Shown here in pieces: positions 47,943 to 56,761 of a stretch of 64,000 bases of DNA; the first letter of the stretch is position 1; every line of letters starts with the position of its first letter. The notes under the pieces were generated by a model. It was not told the origin of the DNA. It was given only the letters and a program-made list of their open reading frames with translations, and ran no database searches. Source of the stretch: Streptomyces profundus (GTDB taxonomy: Bacteria > Actinomycetota > Actinomycetes > Streptomycetales > Streptomycetaceae). Made by a program: the position numbers and the translations under genes. The stretch covers positions 2,974,501 through 3,038,500 of the forward strand of contig NZ_CP082362.1 in NCBI RefSeq assembly GCF_020740535.1. The letters are read 5' to 3'.

Positions 47943-48694
47943 CGCCCACCGGCGACCCGCAGCCGGGCCGCCTCCTCCCGGATATCGGGCAGTTGGGCGT
48001 AGAGCGCGTCGCCTGGACAGTCCGTCTGGACGATGTCCCGGTGGCCCGACACCACCTCCAACTCCGCCGGATCGCCCTCCGGCACCCTGCTGTCGTCGTT
48101 GGTCGACACCATCCGGACCCGCTCGCGCGGATCGGTGCCCGGCCGCAGCTTCCACGCCGCGACCTCGGCGATCGCCGTGATCAGCTCCCCCGGCACGGCC
48201 GCCGGGTCGGTGAAGGCGCCGAGCGCGGCGATGCCCACGCTGTCCATGTTGAAGCCGGTGGTGTGCGCCCCCAGCACATAGCGGTCCTTGCCCCCGCCCC
48301 GCCCCTCGTAGACGGTGCCGCACTTGTCCACCACGAAGTTGTAGCCGATGTCGTCCCAGCCCTGGGCGCTCACATGGTCGGTGTGCATCGAACGCAGCAT
48401 CTCCGGCGCATCGGCGCAGTCATAGTCGTCCGGATGGTTGGTGTGATGGATGAACACCGCACGCGAGGGCCCCGTGTAGGTGACGGGCTCAGTGTTCAGC
48501 TCCTCGTCGGCGCCCCACTCCGCCCGGGTCACCACCTCGGGCGCGGGCGCGGGCCGCTCCACGGCGGGCAGCGGACGTCTGGGCCCGGTGGCGTCTCCCT
48601 GGGGCAGCGGCGGCGGCGCGTCCCAGGTCACCACGAGGGCGATGGGCAGCACCGCGGCGAGGAGGGCGAACCGCTGGGTGGACTGTGCGGACAT
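47939..48694 (-). CDS. Secreted peptidoglycan-recognition/N-acetylmuramoyl-L-alanine amidase
   Basis: The product is 251 residues. A hydrophobic N-terminal segment (FALLAAVLPIALVVTW) is either a signal peptide or an anchor; a Pro-rich linker follows. The amidase_2/PGRP domain is recognised by VVTRAEWGADEELNTEPVTYTG, AVFIHHTNHPDDYDC, WDDIGYNFVVDKCGTVYEGRGG, and the zinc-ligand end VVSGHRDIVQTDCPGDALYAQL. The zinc ligands are His in IHHT, His in SGHRD or near it, and Cys in TDCPG. It cleaves the lactyl-amide bond between glycan and stem peptide. Translationally coupled to the downstream phosphatase, an unusual partner. Confidence 0.92.
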   Translation of the reverse strand: MSAQSTQRFALLAAVLPIALVVTWDAPPPLPQGDATGPRRPLPAVERPAPAPEVVTRAEWGADEELNTEPVTYTGPSRAVFIHHTNHPDDYDCADAPEMLRSMHTDHVSAQGWDDIGYNFVVDKCGTVYEGRGGGKDRYVLGAHTTGFNMDSVGIAALGAFTDPAAVPGELITAIAEVAAWKLRPGTDPRERVRMVSTNDDSRVPEGDPAELEVVSGHRDIVQTDCPGDALYAQLPDIREEAARLRVAGGR

Positions 48695-48705
48695 GGCGCC
48701 CCGCC

Positions 48706-49350
48706 TCAGGAGAGGATCTTGACGGCGCTCGACCAGTTCAGCCCCAGCCGCTCCTGGGCGGCCATATGGAGGAACTGGAAGGCCTCCAACTCCCTGGCCC
48801 GCCGCAGCGGGCCCACGTCCCTGGGGATCAGCCCGCCGGACGTGGCGAGTTCGGCCACCCGGGCCTTGGCGTCCTCGTCGTCCCCCGCGATCAGCACGTC
48901 CAACGGGAGCCCGGCGACCTGTCCGCTGAGCAGCGTGGTGGCGAAGGTGGTGTTGAACGCCTTCACCACCGGCACCCCCGGTGCGGCCTCGGCGGCGATC
49001 CGCTCGGCGGCCGAGGTGCCGGCCGGCACCACGAGCCCGTCGAAGGTGGCGAAGTCCACCGGGTTGCTGATGTCCACCAGCACCGCCCCGGTGAGCGCGG
49101 TGCCGTACTCGGCCGCGACCGCCAGCCCCGCCGGATACGGCACCGCCAGCACCACCAGGTCGGCGTCCTCGACGGCGATCGCGTCGGACGCCGCCACATC
49201 CCCTTCGGGCACGCCGCGCCGCAACTGGTCGGCGAGGTCGGCGGCCTTCGGCGGCGAGTGGTCGACGATCCGAACGGTGTGCCCGCCGGCGAGCGCCCTG
49301 GTCCCTATCCCGCGGGCCATGGCGCCCGCACCCACAATGGTGACAATCAC
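48706..49350 (-). CDS. NADPH-F420 reductase-like (NADP oxidoreductase, coenzyme F420-dependent) protein
   Basis: The product is 214 residues from GTG 49350 (VIVTIVGAGAMARGIGTRALAGGHTVRIVD); GTG 49377 is another possibility and both lack a good ribosome site. The N-terminal GAGAMARG is the nucleotide-binding turn of a Rossmann fold. LVVLAVPYPAGLAVAAEYG, VLVDISNPVDFATFDGL and VVKAFNTTFATTLLSG are typical of the family that moves hydride between NADPH and F420. Some family members act on other substrates, so F420 use is an inference. It ends 12 bases before the amidase start on the same strand. Confidence 0.85.
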   Translation of the reverse strand: MIVTIVGAGAMARGIGTRALAGGHTVRIVDHSPPKAADLADQLRRGVPEGDVAASDAIAVEDADLVVLAVPYPAGLAVAAEYGTALTGAVLVDISNPVDFATFDGLVVPAGTSAAERIAAEAAPGVPVVKAFNTTFATTLLSGQVAGLPLDVLIAGDDEDAKARVAELATSGGLIPRDVGPLRRARELEAFQFLHMAAQERLGLNWSSAVKILS

Positions 49351-49422
49351 CCCTTCATGCCAGCACGTGACCCCCACCCCCGCATCTCGGCCGGGACCCG
49401 CGGGGGCCCGGGCCGCCCGCCG

Positions 49423-49794
49423 TCAACTCCCCTTGCCGTCCCGCATCTCGTCGAGCCGTTCGGCCAGCACCGCCGGGTGGCCGTGCTCCGGGTCCTTGGC
49501 CGACGTCAGCAGGGTGACGGTGCGCCCCGCCCGGTCCAGCTCGTGCAGCCTGGTGAGCGCCGCGTTCGGCTCGTCGGCCGTCAGCTCCGCCAGATATCTG
49601 CGGCGGAACTCGTCGAAGTCGCCGTCCGGGCCGTGGTACCAGCGGCGCAGCTCGGGCGATGGCGTCAGCTCCTTGGGCCACTCGTCCAGCGGCAGCTCGT
49701 CCTTCTTCACCCCCCGCGGCCAGATCCGGTCCACCAGCACCCGGACCCCGTCGTCCCGCTCGGGCTCCTCGTACACCCGCCGCAGTCGAATCAC
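49423..49794 (-). CDS. DUF488-family protein
   Basis: The product is 123 residues from GTG 49794 with GGAGG six bases upstream: VIRLRRVYEEPERDDGVRVLVDRIWPRGVKKDELPLDEWPKELTPSPELRRWYHGPDGDFDEFRRRYLAEL. This matches the DUF488 family well (DRxWPRG, KxxAPSxELRxWxxHD equivalents). Members are small soluble proteins of unsettled function. The start overlaps the stop of a 56-residue membrane ORF by four bases (GTGA), and an upstream frame extension is not family sequence. Confidence 0.88.
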   Translation of the reverse strand: MIRLRRVYEEPERDDGVRVLVDRIWPRGVKKDELPLDEWPKELTPSPELRRWYHGPDGDFDEFRRRYLAELTADEPNAALTRLHELDRAGRTVTLLTSAKDPEHGHPAVLAERLDEMRDGKGS

Positions 49795-49961
49795 ATCGGC
49801 CTCCACTCCGTGTCGAAGGACCCGGCCCCGTGTTGGCCGGCGGCCCCGCCCACCCCGGGCGAGGTCATGAGGACGGCGCCGGCGCCGACCGCCAGCAGCA
49901 CGCCGAGGGCCAGCAGGAGCCACCACCAGAAACGCTGTTGCGGGGTCATCTGGACAGCCAC
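49791..49961 (-). CDS. Small single-pass membrane protein (56 residues)
   Basis: Between the MFS gene and the DUF488 gene a frame from GTG 49961 reads VAVQMTPQQRFWWWLLLALGVLLAV and ends TEWRPM. The middle 17 residues (FWWWLLLALGVLLAVGA) are a good membrane helix, and the outer part is Gly/Ala-rich. GAAGGG lies 10 bases upstream. The stop overlaps the DUF488 start codon (GTGA), the strongest argument that it is translated. I do not recognise a family. Length and hydrophobicity resemble the many small streptomycete membrane proteins of unknown role. Confidence 0.55.
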   Translation of the reverse strand: MAVQMTPQQRFWWWLLLALGVLLAVGAGAVLMTSPGVGGAAGQHGAGSFDTEWRPM

Positions 49962-50041
49962 CTCGGTGCACCCTTCCGGCGAACGGGCGGCCGGGGTCCA
50001 GCGCCGGCCGCCCGCCCATGGTGTCCGTCCCCCCGGGCGAC

Positions 50042-51595
50042 TTATCGGATTTGGGACCCGACCCCGCCGGCTTCCTCCGATCGGGCGGCGGGCAGGACGT
50101 CATTCGGCCCAGCCGAGGCGAGGGCGTCGTCGGGGCCGGCCGCCGGCCGCCCTTCGCCCGGTCGGGTCGGGGGCCGCCCGGAGAGCAGCGCCGCCGGCAC
50201 CGAGGCGGCCAGCACCATCACCGTCGCCCAGAGATAGGTGTGCTGGAAGGCCGCAGCCGTGCCCTCCCGGCTCGCGAGGTTGCTGGTCAGCAGCACGGCG
50301 AACACCGCCGCGCCCACGGCCACCGCCAGCTGGTTGCCGATGTTCAGCAGCGTGGAGGCCGCCGGCACGTCGGGGCCCCTGGCGGAACGGGTGGCCGCCG
50401 TGATGGTCGGCATCATCGTCATGCCCACGCCGACCCCCAGGACCCCGAGCGCCAGCCGCAGCTCCCCGTCCGACGGCCGACCGCCCACCAGGACGGTGAA
50501 CCAGCCCAGCGCCGCGGCCACGATCAGCACCCCCGGCAGCACGATCCAGCGCGGCGCCACCCGGTCGGACAGCCGCCCGGTCAGCTGCATGGTGATCCCG
50601 GCCGCCAGCCCCAGCTGGATCGTCATCAGCCCGGACTCCAGCACGCTCGCGCCCCGCACCAGCTGGAAGTACATCGGCGTCAGCAACATCGCCCCGAAGT
50701 AACCCATCACAAACGGAACGAGCGTCAACATCCCCACCGCCAACGGCCGGTGCGTCAGCAGCCGCAGGTTGATCAGCGGCCTCCTCGACGTCAGCCCCCG
50801 CCGCACGAACACCAGCACCAGCACCGCGCCAACGCCGATCGGCAGCAGGGTGCCGGGCGCGGCGAAGCCCCCCTCGCCCTCGCTCGCCCTGGTCAGGCCG
50901 TAGATCAACACGGCGAACCCGGGCGAGAGCAGCAACAGACCGGGAACGTCGAGACGGCTCCCCCTGCTCGGCGGATCGGTGGGGAAGATCCACAGCACCA
51001 GGGTCATCGCCAGCGCGACGACCGGCACGTTGACCAGGAACATCCACCGCCACGACACATCGTCCACCAGCCAGCCGCCCAGCACCGGGCCCAGCGCGGG
51101 CGCCACCAGGATGGACAGCCCCGAGATGCTCATCAGCTTCCCCTGTCCACCCCCGCTCGCGGCGGCGGCCCGCAGGACGAGCGACATCCCCACCGGCGTG
51201 ATCAGGCCGCCGCCAAGACCCTGGAGGGCGCGGAACGCGATCAGCGACTCCGCGCTCCAGGCCGCGCCGGCGAGCCCGGAGCCGAACGCGAAGAGCCCCA
51301 GGGCGCCGAGGTACACCCGCTTGGCGCCGAACCGCGCCATCGCCCACGGCGCGGCCGGGATCACCGAGGCGAGCGCCAGCACATAGGCCGAGGTCACCCA
51401 CTGGATGGTGGCGAGCGTCGCGTCGAACTCACGGGACAGCGCGGTCAGCGCGACGTTGACGATGGTGGTGTCCAGCACGATGGTGAACGAGGCGAGCGCG
51501 GCCACCAGGGCTATGGCCACGGGCGAACGCGGCGCGGCACGAGGGGCCCCTCCGGGCTCGGCGGACGGGGCGGGCGGACGGGACGGCACGGACAT
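50042..51595 (-). CDS. MFS drug-efflux transporter (DHA2 type, 14 TM)
   Basis: The product is 517 residues from ATG 51595. The DHA2 pattern begins ALASFTIVLDTTIVNVALTALSREFDATLATIQWVTSAYVLALASVIPAAPWAMARFGAKRVYLGALGLFAFGSGLAG, with motif A and the D1 motif LDTTIVNVAL. About 14 helices can be counted. ITPVGMSLVLRAA and VSWRWMFLVNVPVVALA are further family motifs. The C terminus ends in a long low-complexity tail. It exports toxic compounds by proton exchange in the family; the drug is unknown. It follows the FMN reductase gene by 117 bases, probably in the same transcript under the 52480 palindrome. Confidence 0.92.
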   Translation of the reverse strand: MSVPSRPPAPSAEPGGAPRAAPRSPVAIALVAALASFTIVLDTTIVNVALTALSREFDATLATIQWVTSAYVLALASVIPAAPWAMARFGAKRVYLGALGLFAFGSGLAGAAWSAESLIAFRALQGLGGGLITPVGMSLVLRAAAASGGGQGKLMSISGLSILVAPALGPVLGGWLVDDVSWRWMFLVNVPVVALAMTLVLWIFPTDPPSRGSRLDVPGLLLLSPGFAVLIYGLTRASEGEGGFAAPGTLLPIGVGAVLVLVFVRRGLTSRRPLINLRLLTHRPLAVGMLTLVPFVMGYFGAMLLTPMYFQLVRGASVLESGLMTIQLGLAAGITMQLTGRLSDRVAPRWIVLPGVLIVAAALGWFTVLVGGRPSDGELRLALGVLGVGVGMTMMPTITAATRSARGPDVPAASTLLNIGNQLAVAVGAAVFAVLLTSNLASREGTAAAFQHTYLWATVMVLAASVPAALLSGRPPTRPGEGRPAAGPDDALASAGPNDVLPAARSEEAGGVGSQIR

Positions 51596-51712
51596 GGCGC
51601 ACTCTTCTCGACTCTCTCGGCGGGGTGGGCGCTCTCGGCGCTCTCGGTGGGGTGGGCGCTCGCTGCGGGGTGGGCGTGGGGCCGGGCGTCGCCGCCGTGG
51701 CGGCGCCACGCG

Positions 51713-52432
51713 TCAGGGCTCGTAGGGCGTCGCGCCGCGCGCCGAGCGCAACGCGGTGGCCCACCAGACCAGCTGGTCGATGACCCCCGCCATCGCGCGC
51801 TCGTTGCTCTCCGCCTCGGCCGGACGCCCGGCGTCGTCGAACCAGTTCCAGGGGTGGTGGAAGCTGACACCACGCCGGATGGTCACCGCGTGCAGCTCGG
51901 CGAAGACCCCGCGCAACTGCTCCACGGCGCGCAGCCCACCGCCGAGCCCCCCGTAGGAGACGAACGAGACCGGCTTGGCCTGCCACTCCGTGAAGTGCCA
52001 GTCGATGAGGTTCTTCAGCGCGGCCGGGAAACTGTGGTTGTACTCCGGGGTGATCACCACGAACGCGTCGGCCGCGGCCAGCCGTCCGGCCACGTCCGCC
52101 AGCGCCCCGGCGGCCCCGGCGGCCCCGGGAGCGGACTCGGCGGACGGCGCGGCCATGTCGAGCCCGAGCGGCACCTCGGCGACGTCCAGCACGTCGACCG
52201 CGACGTCGCCCCGTTCGGCGCCCCGGCTCAGCAGCCGCTCGGCCACCCAGCCGGCGACGGTGGAACCGAAGCGGCCCTCCCTGAGGCTGCCGAGGATCAC
52301 GGCCACCCGCACGGGCCCCGCACCCCCGGCCGACGCCTCGGCGTGCCCGCTCGCGCTCCGGGGCCCTTCGGCCGCGACACCGCCGCGAACCGTGCTGTCG
52401 TCGACGCCTTCGATGGTGGGGGCGGTGGACAT
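51713..52432 (-). CDS. NADPH-dependent FMN reductase-like flavoprotein
   Basis: The product is 239 residues from ATG 52432 (MSTAPTIEGVDDSTVRGGVA). After an unstructured leader of about 40 residues comes the flavodoxin-like fold: VRVAVILGSLREGRFGSTVAGWVAERLL, VVITPEYNHSFPAALKNLIDWHF and KPVSFVSYGGLGGGLRAVEQLR. GSxR and TPEYN are the FMN-binding motifs. Such enzymes supply reduced FMN or reduce quinones and azo dyes. It precedes the MFS exporter and lies downstream of a perfect palindrome, so a stress- or drug-induced pair is likely. Confidence 0.9.
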   Translation of the reverse strand: MSTAPTIEGVDDSTVRGGVAAEGPRSASGHAEASAGGAGPVRVAVILGSLREGRFGSTVAGWVAERLLSRGAERGDVAVDVLDVAEVPLGLDMAAPSAESAPGAAGAAGALADVAGRLAAADAFVVITPEYNHSFPAALKNLIDWHFTEWQAKPVSFVSYGGLGGGLRAVEQLRGVFAELHAVTIRRGVSFHHPWNWFDDAGRPAEAESNERAMAGVIDQLVWWATALRSARGATPYEP

Positions 52433-52479
52433 GGTCGGCCTCCTGGGCTCCGCTGGTGAGGTACGGAGACCAGGTTGGA

Positions 52480-52499
52480 ACTTCAAGAACACTTGAAGT
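52480..52499. promoter_or_regulatory. Perfect 8-bp inverted repeat, probable operator of the FMN reductase-MFS pair
   Basis: ACTTCAAG-AACA-CTTGAAGT lies 48 bases upstream of the FMN reductase start and is the only clear dyad in that promoter. The form suits a MarR or HxlR-type repressor, but no such gene is adjacent, so the binding protein is unknown. The Fe-S oxidoreductase gene starts 150 bases on the other side. Confidence 0.75.
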
Positions 52500-52572
52500 C
52501 AACCCATGGCGCCGGGGAACCCGCGAATCACCCGCCGGACCGGCCCGACACCAGGACCGTTAGCCAATTGAG

Positions 52573-52587
52573 TTACCGCTCAGTAGG
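52573..52587. promoter_or_regulatory. Possible TetR-type half-symmetric site upstream of the Fe-S oxidoreductase
   Basis: TTACCGCTCAGTAGG reads as a purine/pyrimidine-symmetric dyad (YTACYG-N2-CRGTAR), about 65 bases upstream of the Fe-S oxidoreductase start. It is close to where a promoter would lie. The match is by eye and short. Confidence 0.35.
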
Positions 52588-52648
52588 ATGCCCCTGGGCT
52601 ATCGTCTAGCCTTCGCCGCCCGCCCTTCCGCAGGTACGAGGAGCCACC

Positions 52649-54916
52649 ATGCAACTCGCCGCGATCGTCATCTCGTTGACGCTCACCGCGGTCGCCATCG
52701 CGCTGTTCAGCCGGGCGATCGCACAGATCGTCCGCCAGCTGCGCCTGGGGCAGCCGGTCCCCCAGGGGCTGCGCACCGACAACCCGGTGGCCCGCACCCT
52801 CACCCTGGCCAAGGAGTTCCTCGGCCACACCAGGATGAACCGCTGGGCGGTCGTCGGCGTCGCGCACTGGTTCGTCGCGATCGGGTTCCTCACCCTGATC
52901 CTCACCATCGTCCAGGCGTACGGCCAGCTCTTCCAGGCCGACTGGACGCTCCCGGTGCTCGGCACCTTCGTGCCCTACGAGATGTACATCGAGTTCATGG
53001 CGCTGATGACGGTGCTCGGCATCGGCACGCTGATCGTGATCCGGCTGCTCAGCCTGCCCAGCCGCCCGGGGCGCAAGTCCCGGTTCACCGGCTCCACCTC
53101 CTGGCAGGCGTACTTCGTCGAGTACGTCATCCTCACCATCGGCGCGGCGATCCTGCTGCTGCGCGGCCTGGAGGGCGCGCTGCACCACGTCGACGGCTAC
53201 CGCGCGGCGTACTTCGTCTCGTACCCGCTGGTCGCCGCCTTCGACGGGCTGTCAACGGGCGCGCTCCAGAACATCGTCTACCTGGTCGCGCTGATCAAGA
53301 TCGGCGTCAGCATGACCTGGGCGATCACCATCGGCCTCAACACCGCCATGGGCGTCGCCTGGCACCGCTTCCTCGCCTTCCCCAACATCTGGTTCAAGCG
53401 CGACGCCGAGGGCGCCCCCGCGCTCGGCGCGCTGCTGCCCATGACGTCGGCCGGCAAGCCCATCGACTTCGAGACGGTCTTCGACGACGAGGGCGGCGAG
53501 GACACCCAGTTCGGCGTCTCCCAGGTGGAGCACTTCTCCTGGAAGGGCCTGCTGGACTTCTCCACCTGCACGGAGTGCGGGCGCTGCCAGTCCCAGTGCC
53601 CCGCCTGGAACACCGGGAAGCCGCTCTCCCCCAAGCTGTTGATCATGTCGCTGCGCGACCACGCGCACGCCAAGGCCCCCTACCTGCTGCCCGGCGCCGC
53701 CCCCGACCCCGTGGCCACCACCACCGACGACGGCGTGCCCGCCGTGGCCGAGAACGAACGCCCGCTGATCGGCACCGCCGAGCAGCACGGCGTGATCGAC
53801 CCGGACGTGCTCTGGTCCTGCACCACCTGCGGCGCCTGCGTCGAGCAGTGCCCGGTGGACATCGAGCACATCGACCACATCGTGGACATGCGCCGCTACC
53901 AGGTGATGATCGAGTCGGCGTTCCCCAGCGAGGCCGGCACCATGCTCAAGAACCTGGAGCGCAAGGGCAACCCCTGGGGCATGGCCAAGAAGAAGCGCCT
54001 GGAGTGGACCAAGGAGGTCGACTTCGAGGTCCCGGTCGTCGGCAAGGACGTCGAGGACCTCACCGAGGTCGAGTACCTCTACTGGGTCGGCTGCGCCGGC
54101 GCCCTGGAGGACCGCGCCAAGAAGACCACCAAGGCGTTCGCCGAGCTGCTGCACATCGCCGGCGTGAAGTTCGCCATCATGGGCGGCGACGAGGCCTGCA
54201 CGGGGGACTCCCCGCGCCGCCTTGGCAACGAGTTCCTCTTCCAGCAGCTGGGCGAGCAGAACGTCGAGTCGCTCAAGGCGGCCAAGGCGCGGAAGATCGT
54301 CGCCACCTGCCCGCACTGCTTCAACACCATCGCCAACGAGTACCCGCAGCTGGGCGGCGAGTTCGAGGTCATCCACCACACCCAGCTGCTGCAACACCTG
54401 GTGGACGAGAACAAGCTGGTCCCGGTCACCCCGGTGGACGGCCTGATCACGTACCACGACCCGTGCTACCTGGGCCGGCACAACAAGGTCTACACCCCGC
54501 CGCGCGAGATCATCGGCAGGGTCCCGGGGCTGCGCAACGAGGAGATGCACCGCCACAAGGAGCGGGGCTTCTGCTGCGGCGCCGGCGGCGCCCGGATGTG
54601 GATGGAGGAGCGCATCGGGAAGCGCGTCAACGACGAACGCGTGGACGAGGCCCTCGCCCTGGACCCGGACATCATCTCCACCGCCTGCCCGTTCTGCCTG
54701 GTGATGCTCAGCGACTCCGTCAACGGCAAGAAGAACGACCAGCAGGCCAAGGAGGAGCTGCGGGTGGTGGACGTGGCCCAGCTGCTGCTGGACTCCGTGC
54801 GGACCCCGAGCGCCGACGGGGCCGCCGAGCCGTCGCCGTCGCCTTCCCCCTCGTCCTCGCCGCCGTCCTCGCCACCGTCCTCGCCTTCGCCGGAGTCGCA
54901 GCCGACCGGAAGTTGA
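52649..54916 (+). CDS. Membrane-bound Fe-S oxidoreductase (heterodisulfide-reductase-like)
   Basis: The product is 755 residues. The first 250 residues contain about five or six helices, in the manner of nitrate-reductase gamma/HdrE-type cytochrome b subunits (RMNRWAVVGVAHWFVAIGFLTLILTIVQAYGQLFQ with histidines). Two 4Fe-4S cluster motifs follow: CTECGRCQSQCPAWNTGKPLSP and CTTCGACVEQCPVDIEH. Then come two CCG domains of the HdrD/GlpC type: YLYWVGCAGAL with CPHCFNTI, and YHDPCYLGRHN with GFCCGAGGARMW. It probably moves electrons between the quinone pool and a soluble donor such as an ETF or acyl-CoA dehydrogenase. The C terminus is a long Ser/Pro run. GAGGAG precedes the ATG. Confidence 0.93.
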   Translation: MQLAAIVISLTLTAVAIALFSRAIAQIVRQLRLGQPVPQGLRTDNPVARTLTLAKEFLGHTRMNRWAVVGVAHWFVAIGFLTLILTIVQAYGQLFQADWTLPVLGTFVPYEMYIEFMALMTVLGIGTLIVIRLLSLPSRPGRKSRFTGSTSWQAYFVEYVILTIGAAILLLRGLEGALHHVDGYRAAYFVSYPLVAAFDGLSTGALQNIVYLVALIKIGVSMTWAITIGLNTAMGVAWHRFLAFPNIWFKRDAEGAPALGALLPMTSAGKPIDFETVFDDEGGEDTQFGVSQVEHFSWKGLLDFSTCTECGRCQSQCPAWNTGKPLSPKLLIMSLRDHAHAKAPYLLPGAAPDPVATTTDDGVPAVAENERPLIGTAEQHGVIDPDVLWSCTTCGACVEQCPVDIEHIDHIVDMRRYQVMIESAFPSEAGTMLKNLERKGNPWGMAKKKRLEWTKEVDFEVPVVGKDVEDLTEVEYLYWVGCAGALEDRAKKTTKAFAELLHIAGVKFAIMGGDEACTGDSPRRLGNEFLFQQLGEQNVESLKAAKARKIVATCPHCFNTIANEYPQLGGEFEVIHHTQLLQHLVDENKLVPVTPVDGLITYHDPCYLGRHNKVYTPPREIIGRVPGLRNEEMHRHKERGFCCGAGGARMWMEERIGKRVNDERVDEALALDPDIISTACPFCLVMLSDSVNGKKNDQQAKEELRVVDVAQLLLDSVRTPSADGAAEPSPSPSPSSSPPSSPPSSPSPESQPTGS

Positions 54917-54990
54917 CGCCGGCCGACCGGCGGCCGGCCATCCCGGAGACCGGGGGCGCCGGTGGCTCCGGAAGAAGGTACGTTCTAGGC

Positions 54991-55851
54991 GTGGCCGGAT
55001 TCCGAAGGAAGCGCGACAACCAGTACCCACAGGGCTCCCACCCCTACCCACAGGGTCAGGGCCCCCAGCCGGGATATGACGGACAGTCATATCCCGGGCC
55101 TGGCCCGTACGGAGGCGCACCGCCGGGCAACGGCCCGTACCCGCCGGACGGTTACCGTCACGGCGACTACGGCGACGGCGCGTACCAGGACGACGGGTAC
55201 GGCCGGCAGGGGTACGGCGGCTACGGCGACGACGGGCCCGGCGAGGGCGGCAACGACGGGTACGCCGACGGCGGTTACGGCGACGGCGCTCCGCCCGGGC
55301 CCCCGCCCGCCGACCCGCTGCCCTGGCGTCAACTGCTGCTGGGCATCGTCTTCCGCCCCAGCGGCACCTTCTGGACGATGCGCGACTACCCGATGTGGTG
55401 GCCCGCACTGATCGTCAGCTTCCTCTACGGACTGATCGCGGTCTTCGGGCTCGACGACTCCCGCGACACCATCCTCGACACCACCATCTCCAGCCTGATC
55501 CCCTACCTGCTCTTCACCGGCGTGGCGATGGTGCTGGGCGCGCTGGTCCTCAGCACCGTGACCCACAACCTGGCGCGCCAACTCGGCGGCAACGGGCTGT
55601 GGGCCCCGACGGCCGGTCTGGCCATGCTGATCATGACGCTGACGGACATCCCGCGGCTGGCGCTGGCCCTCTTCCTGGGCGGCGGCGACCCCATCGTCCA
55701 GGTCCTCGGCTGGGCCACCTGGCTCTACGCGGGGCTGCTGTTCACCATGATGGTCAGCCGATCCCACGAGATCGCCTGGCCCCGGGCCCTCGGCGCCTCC
55801 AGCATCCAACTCCTGGGCCTGCTCATGCTGATCAAGCTGGGCACCCTCTGA
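54991..55851 (+). CDS. Yip1-domain-like membrane protein with Gly/Tyr/Asp-rich leader
   Basis: The product is 286 residues from GTG 54991 (VAGFRRKRDNQYPQGSHPYPQGQ). The first 105 residues are low complexity with many short YGDG, GYG, PYP and DDGYG units. After PADPLPWRQLLLGIVFRPSGTFWTMRDYPMWWPALIVSFLYGLIAVFGL, four to five membrane helices follow (for example LLFTGVAMVLGALVLSTVTHNLARQLGGNG). This resembles the Yip1/DUF1282 families of small membrane proteins. Function is unknown; tyrosine-rich leaders are common in streptomycete membrane proteins. It lies between the Fe-S oxidoreductase and dcd on the same strand, with about 75 and 30 bases of space. Confidence 0.8.
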   Translation: MAGFRRKRDNQYPQGSHPYPQGQGPQPGYDGQSYPGPGPYGGAPPGNGPYPPDGYRHGDYGDGAYQDDGYGRQGYGGYGDDGPGEGGNDGYADGGYGDGAPPGPPPADPLPWRQLLLGIVFRPSGTFWTMRDYPMWWPALIVSFLYGLIAVFGLDDSRDTILDTTISSLIPYLLFTGVAMVLGALVLSTVTHNLARQLGGNGLWAPTAGLAMLIMTLTDIPRLALALFLGGGDPIVQVLGWATWLYAGLLFTMMVSRSHEIAWPRALGASSIQLLGLLMLIKLGTL

Positions 55852-55880
55852 CCCACCAACCCCTCCGGTAACCTCGGGGG

Positions 55881-56456
55881 GTGCTTCTGTCAGACAAGGA
55901 CATCCGGGCCGAAATCGATGCTGGCCGCGTGCGGATCGAGCCATTCGAACCGACGATGATCCAACCCTCCAGCATCGACGTCCGACTCGACCGCTACTTC
56001 CGGGTGTTCGAGAACCACCGCTACCCGCATATCGACCCGTCGGTGGAACAGCCGGACCTGACGAGGATGATCGAGCCCAAGGGCGACGAGCCCTTCATCC
56101 TCCACCCGGGCGAGTTCGTCCTGGCCTCCACCTACGAGATGATCACCCTCCCGGAGAACCTCGCCTCCCGGCTGGAGGGCAAGAGCTCCCTCGGCCGCCT
56201 CGGCCTGCTCACCCACTCCACTGCGGGCTTCATCGACCCGGGCTTCTCCGGCCATGTCACGCTGGAGCTGTCCAATGTGGCCACCCTGCCGATCAAGCTC
56301 TGGCCCGGAATGAAGATCGGCCAACTCTGCGTCTTCCAGCTGACGTCACCGGCCGAGCGCCCCTACGGCTCCGGCGCGACAGGCTCCCGCTACCAGGGCC
56401 AACGCGGGCCCACCCCCTCGCGCTCATACCTCAACTTCCACCGCACCGAGATCTGA
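55881..56456 (+). CDS. dcd: dCTP deaminase
   Basis: The product is 191 residues from GTG 55881 ([62 protein letters not shown]). It deaminates dCTP to dUTP for thymidylate supply. The trimer core and active site are recognised in [63 protein letters not shown], which contains the catalytic glutamate in VTLELSN. The end [17 protein letters not shown] is typical. TCGGGGG just before GTG serves as ribosome site. The tRNA-Gly gene lies about 300 bases downstream, a neighbourhood I recall in Streptomyces. Confidence 0.97.
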   Translation: MLLSDKDIRAEIDAGRVRIEPFEPTMIQPSSIDVRLDRYFRVFENHRYPHIDPSVEQPDLTRMIEPKGDEPFILHPGEFVLASTYEMITLPENLASRLEGKSSLGRLGLLTHSTAGFIDPGFSGHVTLELSNVATLPIKLWPGMKIGQLCVFQLTSPAERPYGSGATGSRYQGQRGPTPSRSYLNFHRTEI

Positions 56457-56761
56457 CCTCCGCACGGGCACCACACTCCGCAACCGCGCACACCGCGGAC
56501 ACCTCACCAACCGCCCAGGCCCGATCCGGTCGCTCCCCAACTGCCGCATCGGAAACCGAGCGGCGCTGAACACATGCCCCTCAACACAACGAACAACGGT
56601 AACGGCGCCGACACCAGACAACGTGGCCTTCTCCCCTGCCTCTTGACAACGAAGACCACTCTAAGCGACCACACCGACACCCCCACGCCGGCACTCCGAC
56701 ACCCCACCCCCCGAGGAGATGAGGTAACCTGTACCCCACGAACGGCCCTCAAGCCGCTCAA
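56457..56761. other. Intergenic region before tRNA-Gly
   Basis: This 305-base stretch has no supportable gene. It is less GC-rich than the surroundings and contains CTTGACAACG at 56642-56651, a possible -35 element whose -10 is not obvious. A GAGGTAACCT at 56721-56730 is another candidate promoter element for the tRNA. Short open frames here are random. Confidence 0.4.
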
